Assembly (NCBI GenBank): GCA_039090855.1
Contig: CM077011.1
Coordinates: 33,251,501-33,315,500, forward strand
DNA: 64,000 nt
Direction: 5' to 3'
Origin: Macrothele yani
Lineage: Eukaryota; Arthropoda; Arachnida; Araneae; Macrothelidae
The position numbers and the translations under genes are program-made. This document shows positions 32,472 to 42,487 of this stretch, piece by piece. The number at the start of each line of letters is the position of its first letter. Within the stretch, counting starts at the first letter, position 1. The notes beneath the pieces were generated by a model that saw only the letters and a list, made by a program, of their open reading frames with translations, had not been told where the DNA came from and made no database searches.

Positions 32472-33176
32472 TCAGAATAATTATAAGAAAAAAAGGGAAA
32501 GAAAAGGATTCTGCTTAAAATTAAAAGTTTTTATTTGAAGCAAAATTTGAACTCTGCGTTTAATGAAAAACAAATTCAAGAATACAGTTTTCAAAAAATA
32601 TACATACCCATACTTATTAAAAAGATACAAATGAAATTTATAATTTACATTTACTAAGCTCTTGAGTCTTGAGGTTCATTTCTATTTTCTGAACTTAATT
32701 TGACAAAAAAAATATTTGAGTAACAATTCGCATTTTTGACATTTTGTTCTAATAAAAAAACTTCCAAAACCCTTTTTAATCAAAGCAACTGTAGAGGTGG
32801 GGAGGATTATTTCAAAAGTTAATGTAGATAAACATTAAACATGGGACATTGAATTGAGCAAATTCTTTCCAGAAAATTAAGAAAAATGAAAAACTTGTTT
32901 GTTTTAAGAGTTAATAAAAACACTGAACTCTTTCAGGGCAATGTAAATAAATCAGACACCTTTAATGGAGATTTCTTGCTGACAAAAATTCAAACAAATA
33001 TCGCTCTACAACAACCACCAAACGCCAAGTTTTTTAGGTTAAGATTCGAAAGGTTCGAATGACGAAAATAGCGCGGACATTGGAGTTTTTGAATCTCGAA
33101 TCGTTTTCAAGATTCGTGGGATTCGAGGATTCGAATGTGCCATCCCTGATTTTAACACTTTCGGAAAAAACAAGTA
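32472..33176. other. Intron sequence with TTCGAATC-rich end
   Basis: AT-rich. 33040-33150 is rich in ATTCGAA/GATTCGAG words, and a similar short run (CTCGAATCCCTCGAATC) lies at 31196-31225. The two may be ends of one decayed element around the Tc1, but no target duplication was found. Confidence 0.35.
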
Positions 33177-34550
33177 CTATACTGTGCGAATTAATTGGGA
33201 CAAAGTAAAATATCACTCTTTTTCCAAAACTACGCCTTAATATCATTCTGTGCCTTGATATACACTGATAAATACCTGTATTAGTATGAAGTATGTCCTC
33301 CTTTAGCAGAAATGACCTCTTGAATTTGTTTTGGCATTGACTTCACTAATTGAGTGCACATATTTTTGACTTCATAATCGTGGAACGACACTTTTATAGC
33401 ATTCGTTATCATGCGTTCTTTGGCTGTACAGTCCATTTTACCTAAACGTCTCTTCAAAATATTCCACAAGTTTTCTATGGGATTTAAGTCTGATGAATTT
33501 CCAGGCCAATCAAGCAAATGAATTTGATTTTCCAGCATGCAATTCTTGACCAATTTCGAATTGTGACATGGGGCCAAGTCATGTTGAAATGTCCCATCAA
33601 AAGTTTGCAAGAATGGAACAATCTTACGTTGTAATATTTCTACGTACTTGGCTGAATTCATCATACCTTGAACAGGAACTAAGCTTCCAGTGCCATTTGA
33701 TGTGAAAAATCCCCAAAAATTCTGTTTCAGAGGGTGTTTTACAGTTTGTTTGACATGCTCAGGTCTTAAGGGTTCACAGTTGCTTCATCTAACGACATTT
33801 GCTTGGTAACCCTGCACAAACAAATGAGTTTCGTCACTGAAAATTACCTTTTTCGAGTCGTCAGCAATACATGATTCATATTTTTTGGCCCAGGCTAAAC
33901 GTTTTATCTTCATTTTCGCATTCAAATATTGTTTTTTCGTTGGTCTTCTTGTCCTCCGGCTAACTTCCAGAAACCTATGGCGTACAGTTGAATCACTAAC
34001 ATTGCAACCACTAGCCAATAAATCTCTTTGAAGGTCGGTGCTTGTTTTTTTATGGATTAATTTTACTATTTCTGATGAGATATTTATCGGTTCGTGGAGT
34101 TGTTTTTCGTTTTCTTCTACATTCACCTCTCCTTTTTGGAGCCGATGATCCAGATGCATTGTATCGCGTAAGCAGTCTTGATACTCTTGATTTGCCTACA
34201 CCAACTGTAGAAGCGATATCTCTCACTTTCATAGAAGTATGATCCTTCAGAGCAATTATTTTTGCACGCTTCCATGGGTAAATATCCATTTTTCAACACA
34301 CGAAAGCAACACGTACTCACAGAGAGCAAAAACTAACATCCACCTGTCACACACCAAAGCTCACAACTGAAGCTTAAGTGCCTATTTCATGTTTAAAACC
34401 GGTCAAACCACATTCTTACTATCAAGTTCTAACAATCACACCACCTCACAGCTGATAAAACCGGTTTACGTGGGTTTCCGACATCAACTGGCGATCACAT
34501 TACAATTCTGAAAATAAAATAGCTTGTCCCAATTAATTTGCGCGGTATAG
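33177..34550 (-). mobile_element. Tc1-like transposon, 1374 bp
   Basis: TA flanks both ends (33175-33176 and 34551-34552). The ends read CTATACTGTGCGAATTAATT and, on the other strand, CTATACCGCGCAAATTAATT, followed by GGGACAA on both. An almost complete transposase lies on minus. Confidence 0.92.
33281..34289 (-). pseudogene. Tc1-like transposase, one frameshift and one stop
   Basis: Starts at the Met at 34289 (MDIYPWKRAKIIALKDHTSM), with HTH DIASTVGVGKSRVSRLLTRY. A frameshift lies near 34110-34150. It continues TSTDLQRDLLASGCNVSDST, RTRRPTKKQYLNAK and KKVIFSDETHLFVQG (first Asp), with a TGA at 33785-33787, then KQNFWGFFTSNGTGSLVP, FQHDLAPCHNSKLVK (second Asp), LLDWPGNSSDLNPIENLW (Glu, 34-residue spacing) and the terminus SAKGGHTSY. 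The two lesions are few for an element this size. Confidence 0.9.
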
Positions 34551-34656
34551 TACATGAAAACTTGGAGCAATGTGCAAGAAATATCTTTTGGGGAATGAGA
34601 CAATTTCTTTCGTTCAAATATTCATGTATTTAGTAACATTTTTTCTTCATTTACAG

Positions 34657-35171
34657 TTTCATCTATTGAACTCTGGGCTAGTGATGACATGGATAGCCTC
34701 ATTGAAGACGCCCGTAGTGGATTTCTCATCCCATCTTCAGAGGTTACCAACGGGACGTTGCAGCCTGAACAGCCTGGCTACCTTCAAACCGCAACCGTTC
34801 TCGTTCCGTTTCCCAAAGCTTCGGGTACATTGTACTTCGCAATGATAGCAACGGACGAGGCTGGTAACAATTCTACGAGACACAGCGTCGCCGCGGCCCA
34901 CATTAACATCAAGAAAATCATAAAAGAGGCCGCTATCCTTAGACAAGAAACACTCTCGATCAATTCTCCAGATGACGATCAAGATCCCGTGGGGGTTCTT
35001 CCTGATGAAGACAAATCGTCCAATACATCGAATTCTAGCAAGACTGGCGATACTTTCAAATGGTGGATAATTGGCCTTGTGATCGGCGGAATACTTGGAA
35101 TTATTCTACTTCTTTTAGCCTTGAAAATCGTTATCACGAGAAACAGAAAAAATGTCATATTCCGCCGTTGA
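34657..35171 (+). CDS. CLCA: CLCA-family gene, last exon D (C-terminus, transmembrane)
   Basis: Follows an acceptor ending ATTTACAG. It reads VSSIELWASDDMDSLIEDAR, completes the fibronectin-III-like domain (YLQTATVLVPFPKASGTLYF, AMIATDEAGNNSTRHSVAA) and then a Ser/Asp-rich stalk with NTS and NSS sequons. One hydrophobic helix runs from 35061 to about 35135 (WWIIGLVIGGILGIILLLLA onward), with a basic tail TRNRKNVIFRR and a TGA at 35169-35171. A type I membrane anchor with an 11-residue cytosolic tail is inferred, as in membrane-anchored CLCAs. The preceding intron is 17677 bp. Confidence 0.92.
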
Positions 35172-35415
35172 TAAAGACCAGGAATTGTAAATAAAGAGGA
35201 GTTTAGGCACCTCATAAAGAAAAGAATTTATATTCTTTTGTTTCTGTAGACAAAAAAATATGTAAATAAAGTGACGGTAAACCTTGACATAAATAAAAGA
35301 GTGCGTGTTCTACCGCTGCTACAGAAGCTGTAAATAAAATGAAATTTAACCGTTCTGTACGGAAAAAAAATGAAGTTGCCGAAGTCGAAATTGTAAATAA
35401 AGTTATTCTTAACAA
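35172..35415 (+). promoter_or_regulatory. CLCA: CLCA 3' UTR with four TGTAAATA motifs overlapping AATAAA
   Basis: AATAAA occurs at 35190, 35265, 35292, 35333 and 35396. Four of these are embedded in TGTAAATAAA, so TGTAAATA (35186, 35261, 35329, 35392) overlaps each signal. TGTAAATA matches the Pumilio/PUF consensus UGUANAUA. A T/G-rich stretch after 35410 suits the last signal as a cleavage site. Confidence 0.7.
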
Positions 35416-35994
35416 TAACTGACTTGTGCAATATTTGTCGGTCGAGACTCATAAGCATCTGGTGCTGGGAGAAAGTGCGTTTTACGATTTGATGACACTA
35501 AAGCAAAAATTATGAGCACAGTGCTTACGTAGCTTCTAATGCTTCACAAAACAACTACACTGGTGTCCAAAACTAACGCAACAAACACAAAATCATGAAT
35601 AACGCAAAATCCACACAACAGAGTTTAAGACAATTGGTGCGGGCATACATATTAGAGTGGATGATGTCTTAAACTCACGTATGAAATTTTGTAATAATTG
35701 ACTATCATCTTCTGCCTCCGGATTTACCTTGAAATTTCATGAAATTGAGAAATATCGTCTGTTGGTCACGAATGCATGGGATTTTTTTGTCCATTATCGG
35801 TTTGTAATAGTGATAAAAGGGTTCTAAATGATGTCTTAAAATCACGTATAAAATTTTGTAACAAGTACATACCATCTTCTGCCTCTGGATTGAACTTGAA
35901 ATTCAGAATTGGGTCAGAACGACGTGCGTAAAATATTGTTACGACATCATTTTTGAGGAATGAAGCAGTCCTATTTATTCCAAAAGAATAAGTG

Positions 35995-36217
35995 TCGCCC
36001 CGGTGGCGCAGTGGTCTAAGCGATGGCCTCTGATCATTCGTCCGAAAGAGGTCCGGGTTCGAATCCCGTGAGGCATGGATGTTGTGTTTGTCTTACGGCA
36101 CTGGTTCTCTCCCTTCCCTGGAACCAGTGGCCCTAAATTAGGGACGGGCGACTGCTTATAGCCCATTGATTTGCTGACGGTGGTCGTAAAACCTTCAATC
36201 AAAAAAAAAAAAAAAAA
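35995..36217 (+). mobile_element. SINE-A copy, full length
   Basis: GCCCCGGTGGCGCAGTGGTC, box B GGTTCGAATCC, complete body and A-tail 36200-36217. Lies between the left inverted arm and the ORF remnant. Confidence 0.92.
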
Positions 36218-36262
36218 GAAGAAGAAGTTAGTTATTGACAGGAACAATTAGCATCTAGATGC

Positions 36263-37004
36263 ATGTCAGCCGAACTCAAAACCATAATCGATCCTGTCAT
36301 AGAAAGAAATACTTACTTCGCACACTCCGAGAATTTGTTACTGACAATGCTAATTGACCCCCAAAAGCGTATCAGAGAATTAGCTGCGCGTCGTATTCTG
36401 AAAGCTCGTAACATGAAAATAAGTAAAACCAGGCTCTTCCAGTTTACAAATACAAACCTTGATGCATCAGCTAACTATGCTCTCATTAATTGGCAGCAAA
36501 ATATAAGCGAAACCCCAATACTGAAGAATATATCTGATGAAGTCCTTCAATCAATTTTGTACAAGGAGGGGAAGGTGAATTGCCACTGCCTCTTCTACAG
36601 CAATTTTTTTTATTAGAGGTTTAACGACCACCGTGAGCAACTCAATGGGCTATAAGCAGTCGCCCTTCCCAAATTCAGGGCCACTGGTCCCACAGAAGGG
36701 ACAGAGCCAGTGCCGCAAGACAAAAACAACATCCATGCCTCACCGGGATTCCAACCCGTACCCCTTCCGGACGAATGATCAGAAGCCATCGCTTAGACCA
36801 CGGCGCCACCGGGCTGGGGCGGCTCTCTTGATATCGCAGCTACAATTTACAGAGACAGCTGTAATTCTAAAGGCTGTGACAGAAGCCTCGAACACTATAC
36901 GCACAAAATCAGAAAGAGAAGGCTTTATTAAGGCAAAGATAGAGTCGCGCAAACTAATGCCGGAATTTGACAGTAAGCAGGATTTTGCTGCTAATAAAAT
37001 ATAA
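36263..37004 (+). pseudogene. Uncharacterised element-associated ORF, split by a SINE
   Basis: The first part reads AELKTIIDPVIERNTYFAHS, ENLLLTMLIDPQKRIRELAA, RRILKAR and later NWQQNISETPILKNISDE. After the SINE-A (36606-36815) it resumes VILKAVTEASNTIR and REGFIKAKIESRKLMPEFDS and stops at 37002-37004. I recognise these blocks (RIRELG.RRILKAR; VTEAS; GFI.A.IESR..MP.F.SK) from a widespread ORF family in arthropod and other animal assemblies that has no function known to me. The start is unclear because the sequence upstream is missing. A frame change near the SINE adds to the damage. Confidence 0.65.
36606..36815 (-). mobile_element. SINE-A copy inside the uncharacterised ORF
   Basis: Minus-strand copy with body and box B-like GGTTGGAATCC. 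It ends GCGCCACCGGGCTGGGGCGG. The target duplication is unclear. Confidence 0.88.
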
Positions 37005-37419
37005 TATGTTGAGAGTATTTTATATTTTATTGCAATTTAGTGTTTTATTGCATTATTAGTGCATTTGAAACGGTTTTTGAAACTTCCCTTCAGGTTTTAA
37101 CAACAAAGAATGTTTCTCAATTTTATGATATTTAAAGGTCAATCAGGAGGCAGAAGATGATATGCAATTGTTACAAATTTTTATATGTGATTTTAGGACA
37201 TCATTTAGCACCCTTACAAGCCGATATTAGACAAAAAAGAAATGTCCATTCATTCGTGACGCACCCAGCAATACACAACAGAAAAAGAATGCCATCACCG
37301 CATAAGGAGTAAGCATACGCGTGACAGCATGACAGTCGAAAACTAATACAGCAACTGGCGCGGATGCCGAGGGGGTTATAGGGGGTATGATTACCCCGAA
37401 CAGCGATACACACATTATA

Positions 37420-38480
37420 ACCACCTACCTAATAAACTGTAAGACCCCCTTCAGCCCGCAAAACAGCAACCACTCGGCGAAGTTTCGATTCGATGAGGTG
37501 GCTCTAGGTATCCTGGAATATCTGGTACCATAATGTCAATATCAGGTTCTCCAGTTCCCGTCCATTTCAGGGTGGTGGTGATTTAGCGCGAACCCGCTTT
37601 TCCAAGTTGAACCAGAAATGTTCGATTGAGTTCATGTCAAGCAAATTTAGTGCCCAGGGTATTAACATAAAGTCATCAGCATGTTCCTCGAACCAATCCT
37701 TCACGATTCTGGCAGTGTGGCATGGTGCATTATCCTGTTTGTAATGGCCATCAGGGAACACAGTTGCCATGAATGGGCGAACTTGATCCGCAACAATGTT
37801 CAGATACTTGACAGCTGACAAGGATTGTGCTGTGGGGATAATGGGGCCACAAAGTAACCCAAGAAAACATCGCCCACAACGTAACACAGTCGCCGCTGGT
37901 CTGTTTCCGCCCAATAGTGCATACAGGTGCCATAGCCTCCGTTGGTGATCGGCGTATTCGAGCTCGGCTGTCGACGTGATGCACCAGAAATCTTGATTTG
38001 ACAGACCAGGCCACTTTCTTCGAATCGTCCACGGTCCAGACTGGATGATCTTGGGCCCATTGCATGCGTTGTTGACAATGACGTTAACATAGGAAACAGG
38101 CTGGGTCTTCGACTACGCAGGCCCATGCGCAGAAGGTGCGTTGAAATGTGTGCTGTGACACATTGTCCTAACCACCACTGTTGTAGCTGCGGGTGATTTG
38201 TGGCACTGTGGCCCAGAATTCTCTGTGAACAATGCGCGACAGTCTCCGCTTCTCTCTGGCATCAATGAGCTGTGAACGACACTCGGCTGAACGACAGTTC
38301 GTCGTTTGGCCATCTGTGCACCACTTTTGATACGTACTCACTACAGCGGCAAGTGAAAAACCCACACTTTTTTTTTATTTCTTCTTTTGGTAAGAAATTA
38401 AAAGTTCAACTTTTAATTTCTTACCAATTTCGCAATAACTTAAACTACAGTCAGGAAGAGTTATAATTCTCTCCTGCATT
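37420..38480 (-). pseudogene. Tc1-like transposase pseudogene (DD36E spacing)
   Basis: On minus: ERIITLPDCSLSYCEIGKKL (HTH), a 41-bp palindrome, VVSTYQKWCTDGQTTNC, AREKRRLSRIV, WTVDDSKKVAWSVKSRF (first-Asp block, decayed), LNIVADQVRPFMATVFPDG, HYKQDNAPCHTARIVKDWF (second Asp) and PWALNLLDMNSIEHFW (Glu). 36 residues separate the second Asp and the Glu, as in the 31580 protein, whose LNIVADQV block it shares. Many frameshifts. Confidence 0.82.
38387..38427. repeat. Perfect palindrome, 20-bp arms, 1-nt spacer
   Basis: TTGGTAAGAAATTAAAAGTT (38387-38406), C, then the exact complement (38408-38427). Lies in the HTH region of the Tc1-like pseudogene. Confidence 0.95.
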
Positions 38481-39076
38481 GCAATGGAGCTCGCTCTTTT
38501 TCGAAGACATGACAGCTGAAACTAACTGAATTGCCCTCCAAAAATCTTGTAACATGTCTTTTAAACGGTGGCATTTGTTGTCAGTTTGTATAATGTAATG
38601 TTTAACTGCTTTACAACAGAGTGCTGTTATGTGTGCAGATATTCTTTGGGGTGAAACATTAACATTTTCATTTGTTATATATATATTCCTTCTGAATAGT
38701 AGAAAAAAGAAGCATGTGTGTGCACGTAACAGTTATGTTTAAAAATATTTCTTCACAATTGCTCTGCACATTTATTTATGCAAAGAAATGTATGTGTACA
38801 AATACTTTTTTTTTTTTGGTCCACTCTATATAATTTAAAATTCTGCAGATCCCTAAGTGAATATTCATAGGAGCGAGTGTCATGGTCCGGCATATTATGC
38901 ACTATGTGATCAATGTATCAGGACACCCATTTGAGTAGTGGACTTGCCATATACGTTACGGCCATTGCCCATACAGGTACAAACAAGAAAGATAACACCG
39001 AATTTTCGGGTGTAATGAGCACGTCTTTTGAATCCGTTCTGACGCAAATTAAATTTATCAAAGCTATTCAAAGTCA

Positions 39077-40870
39077 ATGGAGCCGGTATGGAAAAAAATA
39101 GTATCTGACGGAAGAAAGAAGTTTTTCAATCGGGTTTTTAATCCCTCAGATATTGCTGTAAACGGAATCGTGAGCTTACGCCCTCTGGTTGCAGACTTGT
39201 GTTTCAAGAAAAATTTGAATTTATATGAGAAACATTTCGCAGCGAAAATGCACTCCACAAAAAAGAATTTTTCAAATCGGACACTTCGAAGCAGAGATAT
39301 GGACAAATATAAGATATGCATCTGCGCCCCCTCGTGGGAAAACCCTGCATTATTTTAGGAAGAAAGTATTCTCAAAAGGTTTTTTGATATAAGCGGTATC
39401 GGTCCAAGAAAATAAAATTTTAGTCGAGTTTTCAGGAGTCCAGATTTTGCTGCAAATACATCAGAAGCAGAAATTAACACTTATGTCCCCTGGTGGCCAA
39501 ACCATTATTTACCAAACATTAGAAATTATATGAAAAACATTTTCCATCTGGAGTTGTATGCGATACAGGAAGAATTTTTCAAATCAGAGTTTTAGAAGCA
39601 GAAATATCGGGGGAAACGCAATTTGCCTTTGCGCCCCCTAGCGGAAAGTCTATGATTTACTTGAAAATTTTGAATTTTTATGAAAAACATTTCGCATCGG
39701 AAACACTATCCAACAAACAAGGAATTTTTCAAATTGAACTTTTAGCAGTAGAGATATTCATAAAAATAAGATATACATCTACGCCTCCCTGGAGTAGAAA
39801 CCATGCATTATTTTCAGAAGAAAATACTCATAAAAGGTTTGTCGACGTGTATAGTATCGGTCCACAAACGAATTCTTTTCAATCGAGATTTTAGAAGCTC
39901 AAAGCTTGTGGCATAATTTACACTTACACCCCCTGGTGGCCAAACCATTTTCTACCAAAAATTATAATTTATATGCAAAAGATTTCCCATCAAGAGCTGC
40001 ATCCGGTGCAGAAAGAGTTTTTCAAATCGGAGTTTTAGAAGCAGAGATATCGGGGGGAACGCAATTTATCTTTACGCCCGCTAGCGGGAAGTCTATGAAT
40101 CACTTGAAAATTTTAAAATGTATGAAAAACATGTCCCACCGGAAACTATGCAGTAAAGAAAGAATGTTTCAAATCGTACCAATAGAAGCAGAGATATTGA
40201 CAAAAATAAGATATACGTCTACGCCCCTGGCTGAGAAACCATGCAATTTTTTTAAGAAGAAAATATTCCGAAAAGATTTGTCGACGTGAGTGGCATCTGT
40301 CCACGAACGAATTTTTTCAATACAGATTTTAGAAGCTCAGATGTCATAACAAATACATCAGAAGCAAAGATTAACGCTTACGCCCCCTGCTGGCTAAAGT
40401 ATTCTTTATCAAAAATTAGAAATTATATGCAAAAGATTTTCCATCAGGAGCTGTATCCGCTGAAGAAAAAATGTTTTAAATCAGAGTCTTAGAAGAAAAG
40501 ATATCGGGGAAACGCAATTTACTTTTACGCCCCCTAGCGGAAAATCTATGCGTAACTTCGAAAAGTAACTACACCTAAAAATAATGGAATCGAAAGATAA
40601 AATAATTTTTTCAATCGTACGTTTAGAAGCAAATATATGGAATAAAATGTATTTTGAATTTGACATCATCTGCCTTTATGCCCTCTAGCGGCGAAATTGT
40701 ACATCGTAAAGCACAAAACGAAATGAAGGATCATCATTCGCGCATTTCAGGCTTCCCAGTTCAAAAAGAATTTTTCAAGTCGGAGTAATAGTTGCAGAGA
40801 TATGGTGTCTACAGACGGGCGGACGGACGAACGGACAAACCGATAACATAAGCACGATCTTTTTTACAAA
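39077..40870 (+). repeat. Family D array: about 148-bp monomers, three-monomer higher order
   Basis: TTTTTCAAATCGGAGTTTTA then GAAGCAGAGATATC recurs every 145-155 bp. The variant followed by CGGGGGGAACGCAATTT occurs at about 39595, 40038 and 40490, giving a period of about 445 bp (three monomers). Each monomer has a CGCCCCCTAGCGG / CACCCCCTGGTGGC core. The array closes with GGGCGGACGGACGAACGGAC (40820) and ATAAGCACGATCTTTTTTA. Confidence 0.85.
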
Positions 40871-40914
40871 AGACATGCTAAAAAAGACGCATGTGGCCTT
40901 ACAAATATCATAGA

Positions 40915-41995
40915 CAAGCATGATCAGTAGAACGGGCCGTACGACCGAGCACAGTGACTTTCAATTTGGCACGGTCAAAAGATGCCTTAGCAAAACGTCA
41001 GTTCAGAAACTTTCTGCTCGATTGCAGTTATCGTGATCAACTATAAGGGTTGTTATTATTGTGAATTGAAAACACCTACGAGCAACAACAGCACAATCGC
41101 CAACTGGTAGGGCACGTAAAATGACAGAACGGAAGTTCCTGCGGGGGGTGTTACATAATCTTCTGTCCTGGGTTGCAATACTCATCATTGAGTTCTAAAA
41201 TGCCTCTGAAATCACCGCCAGTACCGTAACGGGTCGCTGGGAGCTGAAGGGAATGGATTTCTATGACCGCAAGCCTCACACAAACCTAACGTCAACAGCA
41301 TCAACCCTAAGCGTCCGCTGGAGTGCTGCAAAGCTTGGCGTCAGTGGACTTTGCAGCAGTGGAAACTCATTCTCTGGAATGATGAACCACGCTTCACCAT
41401 CTGGCAGTCCTACGAACGAGTCTGAGTATGGTGGATGCCAGATGAACGCTACCTGCTTGAATGTGTTAAGCCACCTGTGAAGTTTGGTGGTGGAAGCGTT
41501 ATGCTCTTTGGCTTTTTCTTCATGGTGTGTTCTAGGCCCCGTAATTCCAGTGTCCAGGAATCTGAACGCTGCGGCCTATTAGGAAAATCTCGACAATTCT
41601 GTGCTCCCAGTGTTATGGCAATAGTTCAGGGAAGGCCCTTTCTTTAACCAACAGTACAATGCCTCCTTTCAGAAAGCAAATGTAGGAATGTTCTGAATGG
41701 GTGGGTGTAGAAGAATTTGACTGGCCTGCACAGTGTCCTCATTTCAACACCATGGAACACCTTTGGGATAAATTGGAACGCCAAATGGGAGCCAATCCGC
41801 AAAACATGGAACACCTTGGGATGAATTGAAAGCGCCAAAATGGGAGCCACTCCGAACCGCCTGAATCTGTAGCCGACCTTCCTAAGCTACTGTAGCAGAA
41901 TAGATGGCAATTCTATTAGGAACGTACCAAAATCTGGTGGGAAGCTTTCCTAGTAGAGTGGAGGCTGTGATAACAGCAAAGGATGTACCAACCAA
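40915..41995 (+). pseudogene. Tc1-like transposase remnant
   Basis: Best part 41300-41500: ECCKAWRQWTLQQWKLILWN then DEPRFTIWQSYERVWVWWMP (first Asp) and VKFGGGSVMLFGFF. Later QQYNASFQKANVG replaces the QDNA..H block, and DWPAQCPHFNTMEHLWDKLE replaces SPDLNPIEHLW, so two catalytic positions are altered. A partly duplicated NPQNMEHLG segment lies at about 41795-41850. Very degraded. Confidence 0.75.
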
Positions 41996-42487
41996 AAATT
42001 AATTGTTTTCTCTTCTTATCAGATACTGTATGTTTTATATGTTTACTGCATAGTAAAATTTTTTAAAAAGAAAATGCAGATTCTCGATGGGGCAAATCCC
42101 ATGTTAATTGCAAAACGTATGTAGAATTTTCTTTTAAAATTTAGTAAGTAGTAAAGAATAACTTTTTAGAATTTTTTTCTTTACTGTATGTCACTTGTAT
42201 AGAGGCAGATATTGAATGCCTTAGTTCATTTGCATAGAAGCATTTTAGATAACAAGTCTGACATAGATCTGGTCCAGAGGTTGGCTGATGTTGCTCACTT
42301 TCCAGATTGACTGACTATTAATTCGCCAATTCGTATTCACCCTCATTCCGACCCAATTTTTTTTCATGTGAGAGACATTCTTAGACCACGTCTAAGAATT
42401 GAATGCTACGATAAGACATGTAGTATTAGCAAATAAGAATTGCAATTGTGTACCATATTCGTCCTTTTGATCCCACGCTGCTCCATA

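Larger units (their letters stand above)
35655..37214. mobile_element. Candidate DNA element: long inverted repeats around an ORF remnant
   Basis: Arm 35814-35917 (TGATGTCTTAAAATCACGTA, CCATCTTCTGCCTCTGGATT) is complementary to 37112-37214. A second direct copy of the arm lies at 35655-35757. Between them lie the ORF remnant 36263-37004 and two SINE-A copies. True ends and target duplication were not resolved. The CACTGGTGTCCAAAACTAAC sequence at about 35569 looks like an unrelated Tc1 end. Confidence 0.6.

Noticed and set aside
31157..33148. A hAT element with TTCGAATC-rich ends enclosing the Tc1 at 31229-32469
   Set aside because: The left end is weak and no 8-bp duplication matches on the two sides. 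Noted only as a possibility.
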